Shown here: piece by piece, positions 32,229 to 42,873 of the stretch
Layout: each line of letters begins with the position of its first letter
Position numbering within the stretch: the stretch's first letter is position 1
Assembly: GCA_963969395.1 (NCBI GenBank)
Contig: OZ017802.1
Span: 3,102,501-3,166,500 of the forward strand
Length of the DNA: 64,000 nt
Direction: 5' to 3'
Source of the DNA: Pseudoscleropodium purum
Taxonomy: Eukaryota > Streptophyta > Bryopsida > Hypnales > Brachytheciaceae
Translations under genes and position numbers: made by a program
Notes under the pieces: generated by a model
Seen by the model: the letters and a program-made list of their open reading frames with translations, nothing else
What the model was told of the DNA's origin: nothing
Databases searched by the model: none

Positions 32229-33887
32229 CTACCCTACAACTCTAGATCCTATCGTCGGGCTTCCGACCTCCGGGACTAGCTCCTCGAAGACTTCGCTCAA
32301 ATTCCGGACCCGTTCCCCCTCCGCAGGATTCGGTCCGGGTGGAGACTCCAGGTCGATGGTGATATCCGGTCTCGTGCCCGGAGTCCCAGTCCGTGCAGAC
32401 TTCTTGGACTCAGGAGTCCAATCCTTCCTGTCCTTCGCCATAGTTGCATCCGGAAAGAGGTCCGGTAGAGAGATGTCCGAAAGGTGAATACCTTTGTCGC
32501 ACGTCGCTCCCGTCAGCTTCCGGCTGCTCTCCTCGATCCGGTCCGCTGCCTTCCGCCCCTCCACCATTGCCGTCTCCACCTGCTCGGCGAAGTCCGCGAG
32601 AATCCGGACCATCCGGGAACCGGATAGTTTCTTCTCTTCGTGGATCTTCTCGTCGAAGAGCTTCGCCTTGGCCGCTGCCGTTCCGGTCTCTCCCAGGACC
32701 GTCTTGATCTGCTCGGCCACCTTCCGAGTCTCCTCCGCCATCTCCCGAGCGGCCGTCACGTCTTCCTGATAGGCGAAAAGTGTTGCCTTCAGTTTATCTA
32801 CCTCCTCCTGCAACCGGCGGATCTCGGCTTCCTGCTTCCGGGTCTCTTCCGGATTCGTGATGCATTGCGCCACTTGTTCCGCCAAGTTGCTGTCCGGTGC
32901 AGCACCCACCAACTTGCCGATTGCCGCAAGCGTCCTGTGCTTGACCTCCCAATCCGCCCTGATGTTGCAGAGGACGTTGATCAGACCGTTGAACGGATCT
33001 TGCATATCCGGATCTCCCCCGGAATTGGTCTTCTCGGCTTCCGGTTTCTCCTCCGGGGCCGGTTTGTCTTGACCGGGAGGCGTCCCGCGCTTGTGTGGAG
33101 GCGTCAGCTTCTGTCGCTTGATCGGCGGCATCGGCTCCTCCTCTTCCTCGCTGGACTCCCGGTCTGACTCGGAATCGGATTCCGCTTCGTCATCCGTCTC
33201 CGACTCCCCATACTTCAGGAGCACTTCCTGCGTCTTCCACGCCTTCTCCTCTATGTTGGTGAGGACTTGGTTCTCCCGATAGAGGTGGAAGAGGTAAGGG
33301 CACACTGGAGTGGCCCTTTTCTTCCCAACCCTACTAACAAGCTGGGCCACGAGATCGGAAATGATCCGTGCCCAGTCCACTTTCCGGGTACCACTGAGGG
33401 CACCGAAAATGGTGTTGCCGAGGGTGATCGTCACCCTGGTCGGCTTTTCCGGGTGAAGAACCGGAACCAGGAATTGCAGGAGCCGACGGTGTCGGTCGTC
33501 CAAGCAATCCTCGACCGCGTATCCGTCCTTCGGGTTGACGGCTCCCTTGAACTTCCCTCGGACAAACTCATCCTTCCGGCTCGCCATTCCCAAACCTCCT
33601 GCCCGGAAACCGTAAACCGCTCTCCACATCCCCTCGTTCCAGCTGACGGGAGCTCCCCTCACGGTGTTGTCAAACTGGTTGGACAACTTTCCGAAGAGCT
33701 CCTTGACCATTCTCTCCTCCCTAAAACCCCAAGGTTTCTCGGCAAACCCTACGCAACCCATGGATCTGAGATCATCCATGAGTTCAGCCTTTTCCGGCTC
33801 TGTGGAGGGAATAACCGGAATGACTTTCCGGAGCTTCACCTCGCCTCCAGAGGGACTCGCTTGCCTCGACCTACGTAGCTGAGGCAT
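32229..33887 (-). CDS. LTR-encoded acidic/coiled-coil protein (552 aa), function unknown
   Basis: An open frame of 552 residues runs from ATG 33887 to the TAG at 32231-32229. A GTG six bases upstream is possible but unnecessary. Residues about 1-200 form the part conserved with the decayed copy at 28179-30170 (VRGAPVSWNEGMWRAVYGF; LLQFLVPVLHPEKPTRVTIT; CPYLFHLYRENQVL). Residues about 230-300 are acidic Ser/Glu stretches followed by PPIKRQKLTPPHKR, a likely nuclear signal. Residues about 340-440 look like coiled coil. The layout loosely recalls plant transposon-associated accessory proteins, but I see no catalytic motif and no CCHC knuckle, so neither gag nor transposase is supported. Its GC-rich codon use contrasts with the AT-rich neighbourhood. 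The intact frame suggests a young insertion or selection. Confidence 0.8.
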   Translation of the reverse strand: MPQLRRSRQASPSGGEVKLRKVIPVIPSTEPEKAELMDDLRSMGCVGFAEKPWGFREERMVKELFGKLSNQFDNTVRGAPVSWNEGMWRAVYGFRAGGLGMASRKDEFVRGKFKGAVNPKDGYAVEDCLDDRHRRLLQFLVPVLHPEKPTRVTITLGNTIFGALSGTRKVDWARIISDLVAQLVSRVGKKRATPVCPYLFHLYRENQVLTNIEEKAWKTQEVLLKYGESETDDEAESDSESDRESSEEEEEPMPPIKRQKLTPPHKRGTPPGQDKPAPEEKPEAEKTNSGGDPDMQDPFNGLINVLCNIRADWEVKHRTLAAIGKLVGAAPDSNLAEQVAQCITNPEETRKQEAEIRRLQEEVDKLKATLFAYQEDVTAAREMAEETRKVAEQIKTVLGETGTAAAKAKLFDEKIHEEKKLSGSRMVRILADFAEQVETAMVEGRKAADRIEESSRKLTGATCDKGIHLSDISLPDLFPDATMAKDRKDWTPESKKSARTGTPGTRPDITIDLESPPGPNPAEGERVRNLSEVFEELVPEVGSPTIGSRVVG

Positions 33888-34069
33888 TCCCACTCACATC
33901 TACCTCACTCTCTCCTAGCCGCACGTCCCGTTCCTCACTTCCTCTCTCCGATCTCAACCGGAAGCAGAACAGACAAAACACAAACGCACAGACGCACAAA
34001 CGACAAAAACTCAACCGCGCACGCTCAAGGTCGAGTTTCTAAAAGGGGGTGCAACAGTGAAAGCTCCTC

Positions 34070-34079
34070 CTTTTATAGT
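34070..34079 (-). promoter_or_regulatory. TATA box of the LTR ORF
   Basis: The minus strand reads ACTATAAAAG, 183 bp upstream of the ATG at 33887. It is identical in sequence and spacing to the box in the copy at 231-240. Confidence 0.65.
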
Positions 34080-34619
34080 CCCTGGACCCTTTCCGGTTTG
34101 TCATCATGAATCCGGTTTACCATCATAATCCGGTTAATCATCATAATCCGGTCTTAGACCTAATCCATGTTACATTCCGTTTCCGTCGTTAGTTACTCCT
34201 GACCGGATTAGATCCAAGAAGCCCACTACTTCACGTTCCGTGCTAATTCTGAGTTTTCCTTCCCCACCTAATCGGATCCGATTAGCTAATGACTAGTTTC
34301 CGTTCCTATTTGGGTGTATACTAAGAAAATCAAAATTCTAAGCTGCGACAGTAAAATAGAGGAATTGAAAACCAGTTTGTTAAGGGACCAAACTAGAAAA
34401 CTGAGTGATACTGGATTCAGATTGGAATCTGGATAGTAATGATTCCGGAAAAGGAAAGTGAAAGAGAGTAGTCGGAAGAAGAAGAAATGATCATCCGGAT
34501 ATTAGAGTTTGGAAAGGCATCTAGAATTCCTTGGGACGATAATTCGTGTCATCTTACCACATTTTCGTGTGTAAAGATACTTACGTCTAGATTGCGCGTG
34601 CGACAACAATGACCCGAGC

Positions 34620-35605
34620 AAGACTGCTTTCCATTTGGATGATAGTCCTACCAAGGTTGGGTGGGCTTCAATGAAGAGTGTTTTGGACATTGAAAAGGAT
34701 TCTCTCCATTTGATGTGGAAAGAATCATTCCCTTCCTTTGAGATTGATTCCCTTGACGTCAAACAGGATTCTGACTTTAGGATCTGTGTATGAAGAAGGC
34801 AGAGCATGATTCAAAACCTTTCAAGAGTTGGTTGAACGGGCTTCCGATTGCAGAGGGTGTCCAAGCTCTACATGATTACAAATTATTCAAGCTATATCAA
34901 CCAAGAGTGATGGTTGCTGGAGATGTTCTTGAAAGCCTTGAGATGAGGCTATGCTATCACCTCCACAATAGCTAGGGATTGCACCAGGCCATCGTAGCAA
35001 TGGATCCAAAGTGCGAATCCTTTAAGAGCTATCAACTGATAGACTTGTCATACAAGGCTATGATATGGTTCCACTTTAGGAAGGAGGAAGCCACAAAAGA
35101 GGGCTTGGATAGAAGCTGGGTGGGCATGCAAAAAGTGTGGTTAGAGTATGCCATGGGGCATGTGGAACTATCATACATAGATGATCTGGTTAGCAAAGGC
35201 TATAGTTTGGCCGATTTTTTTCGAGAAGATGTCACTACTATATTACATTGGGAAATGGGGTCCTACTTAACTTGTAGGAAATAGCCTAGGAACAATGAGG
35301 GGCATGTCTTTTTGACTGCAATCAAGCAAGATGAGGTAAACATGCTTGGCCAAGCTCCCTCTAGATCAAAAGTTTGAGATCTTTTGGATGTTCCGGTGCC
35401 AAACTTGTCTAAGGATTTTAGGAAGTCATTGTTGGACATGATTGACCACTTTTTCAATTTTGAGAAATTACTTAATCATCTCAAAGACCTCAAATGGTCT
35501 TTCTCTATGCAGCTCTTCTTCTTGAAGAATGTATTGCAAAAAGTCAGTGTACCTAGTTTTGGAGACGATGTGGTTACGACTCAGCTACCTCCTCTTTTGA
35601 AGTAG
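34620..35605 (+). pseudogene. Decayed ORF of unknown family
   Basis: From 34790 to 35605 one plus-strand frame is interrupted only by stops at 34973, 35282 and 35378. It reads through FHFRKEEATKEGLDRSWVG and FRKSLLDMIDHFFNFEKLL. A further stretch just upstream (34620-34790) reads in another frame, so there is a frameshift. Long frames with few stops in AT-rich DNA suggest a former gene, probably from a mobile element, but I do not recognise it. Confidence 0.45.
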
Positions 35606-35920
35606 ACTACATTAGATTCGAAGAGGTCATGTATCGGAACCTAGAGAAACAAATTTTAGTTATTTCCAATAGAATTTGAAGTAAGAAATCCATTTTCAGT
35701 ATATTTTTTTGATTCTATTGGTTAGAAACAAAGAAATTACTAGAAGTATGGATTAGCAAATCATAGGGTCTTTTATTTGAGATAAAGTGGTTAAGGAAGA
35801 CATTTATACTTTTCGTCCTAGGCGGAAACCGAAAATTAGATAGTTGTCCAACAAGTATTTTCAAAGACTTTCGGCAATATTAGAACACAATCCAAAATCA
35901 GGAAATGTTTTGAATCCGAA

Positions 35921-36127
35921 ATGGATCTAGAATGGATCTCCATTGGATCCAAAATTGATCCGGATTGGATCTTGAATGGATCCGGATTGGATCCGGAGTA
36001 GATCCGGATTGGATCCAAAGTGGATCCAGAGTGGATCCAGAGTAGATCCAGATTGGATCCAGAGTGGATCCGGATTGGATCCGGAATGGATCTAGAATGG
36101 ATCAGGAATGGATTCGGATTGGATCCC
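35921..36127. repeat. 11-bp minisatellite (GGATCCGGATT type)
   Basis: About 18 imperfect 11-bp units alternate between GGATCCGGATT, GGATCCAGAGT and GGATCTAGAAT types. The region opens in all frames as a repetitive peptide, which is an effect of the repeat and not a gene. Confidence 0.85.
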
Positions 36128-37449
36128 AAATCCGGAAATGTTCAAATTTTGGAATCCGGAAAATGATCCAGGACAAAAGATTAAGACCTGAGCAGCAACC
36201 CGAACAACTCCATTGAAGGCTTCTGCGAAGACATGAGGGAGTCAAAGTGGGAGTAGTTTGAAGAAGGCACATCGGGGGAAGTAGCTCGTAGACTGTCTCC
36301 ACCTAATTAGGGTTTTTTTTAGGTTCCGGAATGGGTTTTCTGAGTGTGGGTTTGGATTTTGGATTTCTAGGGATTCCAAATTTTTAGGAATCCGGATTTT
36401 TAGGGATTCTGGATTTGTAGGGATAGTTGGGCAATGAACATTCTGGATATCCCGGGTTGTTCACTAATTAGTTGCCTTGATTTCCAGGGGGCCTTTTTGG
36501 CTTTTTAGGTGTTAACTTTGGTTTTGGTTTTGGTTTTTAAGGGTAGGCAAGTTTGATGCCCTCTCATTTCATCTTAGTAATTATTTTGTTTTATTTCATT
36601 CCCTTCTTTAATTTGAGTCACTTGGTGAACATTCTGGCTCCAATCATGTGTTCGGATTGTATTGGTTTGTTACTTGGAATGTTGAGATGTGAGAAAGACA
36701 AGTAAGGAGGAATCTGGATTTCGGATAATTAGATCGGATTAAGGGAGTGCTAATGTAATGCTATTAGATACAAGACAAAGGAGCTACGCGTGGTGCCTTT
36801 GAACTATCAAAACGGTAATCCGGTTTTTAGTGAAGCGTGGTGTGACTATAGATCTAGAATTGGAAACAATTATGTGCGGAGATTAGCGACCGTTAGAGGA
36901 AACTCTCACTCACCAAAAGGTCTGCCAACTTTGGAATCCGTCTTACATCTAGAAAGATTACCTCCTTGTCAGTTTCGGGTGCTTGAGATCTGTTGTTGTA
37001 GTAAGGAAGAGTGAACGCAGCCTTGAGTGACCTGCATTCTGGATTGACCATTCAAAATGTTGTGAAGATCCAGATCTACCTTCTGTACTATAACACCTTG
37101 AGTACGTGGATGTTTGTTTGTTTTTATTTGTGTAGTGAATAGACTAGAGTGGTGAAGTCCCTACCCCTCGAAAGATCAAGAGTGAACCCTCTGATGGTAA
37201 AACAAAGGAGTTGAAAACTAGTGTATTTGAGAGAAGTAACCGAAACCGAGTGATACCGGATCCGGATTAGAATCCGGATAGTAGTTGATTCCGGAAAAAG
37301 AGTGGAAGAAAATAGTCAAAAGAAGAGAAAACAACCATCCAGATAAAGAAGTTTGGAAGAACATCTGAAATTCCTTGGGACAATAATTCATGTCATCTTA
37401 CCACATTTTCACGTGTAAAGATACTTACGCCTAAACTGTGCGTGCAACA
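36128..37449 (+). mobile_element. Degenerate LTR fragment of the ORF-bearing family
   Basis: It matches the old LTR from about 30090 to 31041 and 34351 to 34605, and ends CGTGCAACA at 37449. It keeps only the last part of the ORF region and the 3' portion. It shows the empty form of the GGTAAA site used by the young LTR. Confidence 0.75.
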
Positions 37450-38244
37450 TCATGTATGCTCATGGAGGGTTATGTAGTTATACATTGGAATCATACTTAC
37501 AATCATATATATAACCCCCTTGAGGGAAGTTTTCTGAATTTTGTACATTTTGCAGATGTGACAATGGTTCAAGTTAACCGCTATGGGGGTCTTTTAATAA
37601 TTTATGTAGCATAAAGATTTGAAGTTCTGCCATGTTAGTGGCTCGTGTTTGAACTAGTTTTTGTGCAGGCTGTGAGGTTTGTCTGTGGAACATGTAGTTG
37701 AATCTTGTTTTTGGCTTCCTATGACTCATTGATGCGCTGCCTCTTATTTGATGGTTGCAAGGCGAGGTAGAGCACTCTAATGATATGTTCTGCAACAACA
37801 TTTTTGGAGAGTCACCTATAAGGGGCCTAAGAATGGTAGTTTGCTTCTTCAGAATTGTTTCTGTATTCACTTTTCAATGCACCTTGTTCAATCTTGGTTT
37901 ATGTTTCTCTTGGTTGACTCTGATGCTTTTTCATTAACTTCATTGGGTGAACTGAGCTATTAAGGGTATATCCTAAGTGCGGTGCTTGGTTTTGATGTTG
38001 TTCTTAAAATAGAGGAAATTATAGCAAGAGTGAATTCAATGTCCTTTCTATGGCAAATTCATTCGGTTCAAGTATTTGAGCGTTCTTTCAATGTCGCATT
38101 TTTCAGGCTAGTATCATTGGTGTAGAAACCACAATGCTATTCTGCTTATTTTTTCATACCAAAATGCTGTGAGCAAGCTTTGATCATTTCCATCTGGACT
38201 AGTAGAATTGAGCTCGTTAGGATTTACTCTGTATCCTTTTGCAG

Positions 38245-38332
38245 GAGGCTCTTGCGCGTGCAGAGGAGCTGAAAGAATCAACGGAAGCTAAGTGTGTGTT
38301 GCATCAAGCCAATTTAGCGCTAGATAGACTTG
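38245..38332 (+). other. Orphan coiled-coil exon candidate (88 nt)
   Basis: It is preceded by CTTTTGCAG and followed by GTAATT, and encodes EALARAEELKESTEAKCVLH and onward without a stop. The coding look and splice signals suggest an exon of a helical protein, but no partner exons were identified. Confidence 0.35.
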
Positions 38333-40565
38333 GTAATTGAATTGAAATTAAATTGTTGGCGATGCTTTTGTGATGTGTGCCTATGTACGAGTTTGGTTTG
38401 TATTAGATGAAGCAAAGGAGGGGTTTATTCTTTTCGAAGTTTGCATGGGGATTTCATTCTTGCCTGATGTTTTCAGAATTCTATCGATCGCTAGCGATGT
38501 AGTGGACATTAATTGTACAAATAAGAGGTTTCCTCTCTTAAAAGGATGTCTCTGGTGTTGTTGGGCGACTTTTATTGAAATTTTGACCCAACTTAGAAGG
38601 TACTTGAGTTTCGAAATTGAAGTTAGTGTAGTGAAGTGTGCTTGCTCGCAAGTTTTGATGATTTGAGCTTTGGGTTGGAGTTGCTGAGCCTTAGGTTCAA
38701 TTGAGTGAAGCAAGGAGATTCAATCACATCGCTGAGGTACATATCTACATGCTTCTGTCTGTGCTATTTATTTTATTTTGCTTTATCTTGTAACTATTTG
38801 AAGTAGCTGCACCTATTTCAATAGATCTTGTATGTTTCAGTACTACTTGCCCTAGAATCTAGAATGCGTATAGTTATGATGAGCATTGAGGTTGCAATCG
38901 TTTTATTTGTGGATCTTGTTTTATACACGGTAGCTGAGTCGGCTACGGTGTTACTTGTGTTGACGAGACGCAGTATTTGCCTGTTGAGATTACAGCTTCT
39001 ATCTGTTCTACTTTACTTGTTTTTGACATTGACAGGAGTTGCAATGGTAGCAGCTATGTCGGTAGATCCTAGACGTTCCAATGGCAGCTTTTTTGGTAAC
39101 CTAGATTGCGTTTAGTTAAGGTGACCGTTGGCATTGCAATTGGCATGCACATTGGACCTAATTTCGTATTCAATGCTGATGCGGCTACCGAAATGCTACA
39201 TTGTTTTCTATATCTTCGAAACAATTTGCTCTAGCTATAGCTGAGTCGGTAGATCCTAAAGTGGCTGGAGTACTTATTCAAGTACCCTAGAAGCTATGAT
39301 TCGCCCTTGACAGCAAAGTCGCCTAGAATATCGTTGGTTAACGATCACAACATTGGCTTGTTGAGGATCATACTTCTATCTATGCTGGACTTTGTTATCT
39401 TGGAACGATTTGCAATGGCAACGTCCCTGATCCACTAAGTTTTGATAGTACTAACTTCTGGTAAAAGTAGAATGTGTATAGGTATGACAACCATTGACAT
39501 TGAAATTGAATCATATGGTACATATATGAGAGTCAACTATATCTACTTGGGTTAAAGAAGCGTGACCTAAGTTACAGGCAATGGAGACTCCTTGTCGCTC
39601 CAACTTGGATGTTCAAGAGTAGTCCAAGAGTGAAGAAGTGGAGGCAAAGTGATGGATGGACCGTGTGAGCAAGTACCTCATACAAGAGTGCCATTTAGCT
39701 ACTCTAGAAGTTAGTAAATTTCATCATCATGACACTATAATTTCCAACTAGGATTGGCAAATTTCCTCAACTTCAATTAAACTTCACTTCCACTTTTCCG
39801 CTCATATTGCAAACTATTCAACTTTCACACACTTTCACAAATTAAGCACTTAATACACACTTCTCTAAATCAAAACCCGACTTGGATAAATTCAATTTAA
39901 AATCCTCACGTTTCTGCACATCAACCGACTGCCATGCATTGGCACACATACATTCCAACTAGAACACAAATTCAAACACACCAATCCAAACTTGGACCTT
40001 ACAGACACTTTCCAACTAAAAAAATCACGCACATAAACACAAACAAACATACACACAAAGAACACAAACACAACAAAACAAATTATACAACCTTGACCGA
40101 TTGGGACTTACATTGGACTTCATTCAACAATGGGTGAAACAAAAGACTCCAATTCGAGACCTAATAGGATTTATAAAGATGGTTACTACTCAGAGAAGAC
40201 ATCCAATTAACAACAACCTCCAATTTGGAACTTCACACAACACCACATGGACATACATTCAAAACCAACAATTGGCCATTCATCTTATTTGACTGATTTA
40301 CTAAACAATCAACTACTACTTACCTAATTAGAATTTACCATCTCCCGGCAACTAGACATTAATTGGACTCCTGAATTGGGACTCTGTTCGTCACATCATC
40401 TGACTAGACAACAAGGTAACTCCTAATTGGAACTAAATCAAATGACAAAAATACCCAATTAGGCCATAAAACAAACAATTGACATCAAAAATACTCACAT
40501 TACACCTCAAAATTGATCAAAAATTTACAACACCTACATCCAATTCGGTTATCTACACTATCTAC

Positions 40566-40775
40566 GAAGCTATTGCACATTTGCTAGAGCTCGTGTTTTT
40601 TGTTGGAGCTAATCATCATTGAGAGCTCCTTCAACAAAGCTGCTATGCGTTTGCTAGAGCTTGTGTTTTCTATCGAAGCTAATTGCCACTAAAAGCTCCT
40701 TCGGCAAAGCTGTTGCACATTTGTTAGTGTTCGTGTTTTTTGTCTGAGCTAGTCATCATTGAAAGCTCCTTTAGT
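40566..40775. repeat. Tandem repeat, three units of ~70 bp
   Basis: Units start at 40566, 40636 and 40706, each with AAGCT...TTTGCTAGAGCT(C/T)GTG and AGCTCCTT. Confidence 0.85.
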
Positions 40776-41739
40776 TGCTTGTACATGTAGTAGTCAGTGG
40801 AATTGGAAGCGTCAAACTACGATGCCTGCTTTGGGTATTGATCTTGCGTCGCTAGATTACAACTCAATTTGTTAGTAAGCTGGAGTGGTCGGGTGGCTAT
40901 TGACTATCGAGGTGTGCGTGAAGGAGATCTCGAACTCGACTTGCAATTGCAAGTAGAGACAGTTCGAACTCGATCAATTCTGTTTGGAATTGCTGTGCGG
41001 TTGTTCCTTGCATCCTACGCCTTCACACTTTGGTAGTTGGATTTGAAGTCTTTCTCAGTTTCCAATCTATATGCTCAATTGGTAATAACATAATTGATGG
41101 AATTTCTTATTGGATTTTTTGCAAGCGTTGGATTTGAAGTCTTGTTGAGCTTGCAATCTATGTTCACTATTGGTGGTACCATAATTGAGCTATTTAAGGC
41201 TTATTACAATGGTCACATGGATCTGGGTTGAGAGCAAAATGAAGGAGAATTACTATAGCAACTTGGTTGATAACGAAATTTCTTCTTTTCTAAAACCGTT
41301 GGATTTGACATCTGCTTGAAACCAAAGACTGTCACTTATGCCACTGAAGTCATGTTATTGTTAAATTTTGAAGCCAGCAATGGACTCTTTCATTTTGTGT
41401 TCATTTGAGTAGTAGTGGATTTTACGTATTTCGTTGTTGATTTTTCAGAGACCATTTCTCGAGTGCAGTTGCTTGCAACAGATGAGCTTTTCTTTTGAGG
41501 CAAATCACAACGCCTTAGTTTGTAAGTGCTACTCAACCCCAAATCTATCTACACTATTGGTGGTTTTATAAGCTCTATTGGAAAGTCCTACTAGCTTTGA
41601 GCCTAGGTAGGCAATTGTGAAGGTAGGACGGTAGAAAGACACTTTGGTTGGAATGAATTTTGTCCAGAGCATGGCGAGCTCTTCTTCATTAATTGTGTCG
41701 TCTTCTACACGGACAAGACATTTTATTTCTTAGACTAAA

Positions 41740-42873
41740 ATGGAGATGGAGTTTGCGAAAGCTAATCACTAGGGCCAACTAGATTACCCCACAATTGATT
41801 ACAAATTGTTTACGGAGTCCAATTTGAAATACTTTGCTTTATTGAAAGAAGATCCTCAATGGAGTCGCTTCTTCACGGACTTCAAGGCACTAGAGGTGGG
41901 TGAGAAAATAAGTGGGGGGGCTCAAGCCAACATTTATGAAGCTCGCAACACGCGTGACGGTCCTTTTGATTTAGTGGTGAAGGTGATGAAGGGAGATGTT
42001 CCTCTCAAAACTTTCCAAGCGCAATGGCCCATTGGAATGTTGTCTGCTTGTTCTGAGTATAAACATTTATTTGATTTGCTACTGATTACAGTTTTGGGAG
42101 GAACTGTGTTACATGATGAGAGGTTGCGTGGATGATTTGTATTTGTAATGTATCGGTGTTGGGGAGATTTGTGTTTGTTGATTGATTTCCAAATGAAACA
42201 AGAGCATAGTACACTTGGCCCTTTCCCAATCAACAAAGCCATTCACTTAATGTCAAGTATAGTTGGGGATATGGATATGCTACACAACAAGCATGATATA
42301 ATACATCAAAATTTGAAAGCATTGATCGTGCTTGTGTGGGGAGAATTTGGAGAAGACCCAAGCCTTATTGCTACTCCTAACTGAGTGGAGAGGATCGGAT
42401 TTGTTGTTGCTGACTTTGAGTGCTCCCTAGGAGTAATGGGGACTTGGTTTTGGATGGCACCAGAAATACTCAAGCAGTTGAAGGTTGAAGTACTAAGTTC
42501 AGAAGTTCGGTTCACATGTGACTTGGATGTGTATAGCTATGGCATGACTTGCTATGAGATTCTAATTGGTTGCATTCCATATAAGGGCCTCAAGGTTATC
42601 GATCCAATATCTCAAATTCTACAAGGTCAAAACCTGGAATTGCTACATGACTTGCTTGAGTTTGTAAGAAACATCATAGTTAGTTGTTGGCATTCTAATC
42701 CATTCGAAAGACCAACCTTTTCAACCATATGCATGGCCCTACAAGACAAAAGAAGCCCAAATCCTATGAGCGTTGTTGTCGACAACAAATCTAAAAGTGG
42801 TGCAAGTATTGTAAAGGTATGTAATTTTGCAGTGCTTCAATTGAACAGAAGATTGTTGATCGAATTTTGCTAG
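41740..42873 (+). pseudogene. Decayed host-type protein kinase
   Basis: One plus-strand frame from ATG 41740 to 42873 is broken by stops at codons 11 (TAG), 132 (TGA) and 215 (TGA). Kinase landmarks appear in order: KISGGAQANIY (glycine loop), the beta-3 lysine in LVVKVMK, HQNLKALIVLV in the catalytic-loop position, ADFECSLG for DFG, TWFWMAPEIL, DLDVYSYGMTCYEIL and CWHSNPFERPTF. The HRD aspartate is Asn here and DFG is DFE, so even without the stops catalysis would be doubtful. The GGAQA...VADFE(C/T)S...GTxFWxAPE pattern fits a tyrosine-kinase-like family I associate with mosses and conifers. It is unrelated in detail to the kinase-like gene of the 11.7-kb element. Confidence 0.8.

Larger units (their letters stand above)
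31047..34350 (-). mobile_element. Young 3.3-kb solo LTR with its own intact ORF
   Basis: Termini TGTCGCAGC (31047) and GCTGCGACA (34350) form a 9-bp inverted repeat with TG...CA ends. A perfect 5-bp duplication, GTAAA, flanks it (31042-31046 and 34351-34355). Two paralogous copies of the target are empty: GGTAAAACAAAGG near 37196 and, in reverse, near 5525. TG...CA ends with a 5-bp duplication are the mark of LTR retrotransposon integration. There is no PBS, PPT, gag or pol inside and no second LTR, so it is best read as a solo LTR of unusual length. It contains a full ORF (32229-33887, minus) and two TATA boxes on the same strand. Confidence 0.85.
27361..34605 (+). mobile_element. Old ORF-bearing solo LTR, nested with a MITE and a younger LTR
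   Basis: It starts TGTGGGAGCA (27361) and ends GTGCGACA (34605), similar to the termini TGTCGCAGC/GCTGCGACA of the young copy. Flanking pentamers GCAAT and ACAAT match at 4 of 5. Without the nested MITE (27832-28178), the nested LTR (31047-34350) and their target duplications, it measures about 3.58 kb, close to the 3.30 kb of the young copy. It carries a decayed version of the LTR ORF on the plus strand and the same downstream landmarks. The left boundary is inferred from length and terminus similarity. Confidence 0.65.
37450..41739. other. Intergenic sequence with exon-like and repeated pieces
   Basis: No complete gene is seen. It contains an isolated exon-like segment (38245-38332), a loosely repeated stretch around 38840-39480 and the 70-bp repeat at 40566-40775. 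The A/C-rich stretch at 39780-40500 has only low-complexity frames. Confidence 0.45.

Noticed and set aside
32444..33882. Long plus-strand frames (up to 203 codons)
   Set aside because: They are antisense shadows of the GC-rich 552-residue LTR ORF.
31047..34350. TIR-type DNA transposon because of the 9-bp inverted termini
   Set aside because: TG...CA ends with a 5-bp duplication and a purine tract beside the other copy at 493 fit an LTR better; kept as an alternative until paired LTRs are found.
35836..36129. Minus-strand repetitive peptide (HSGSNPDP type)
   Set aside because: Produced by the 11-bp minisatellite; no start context or homology.
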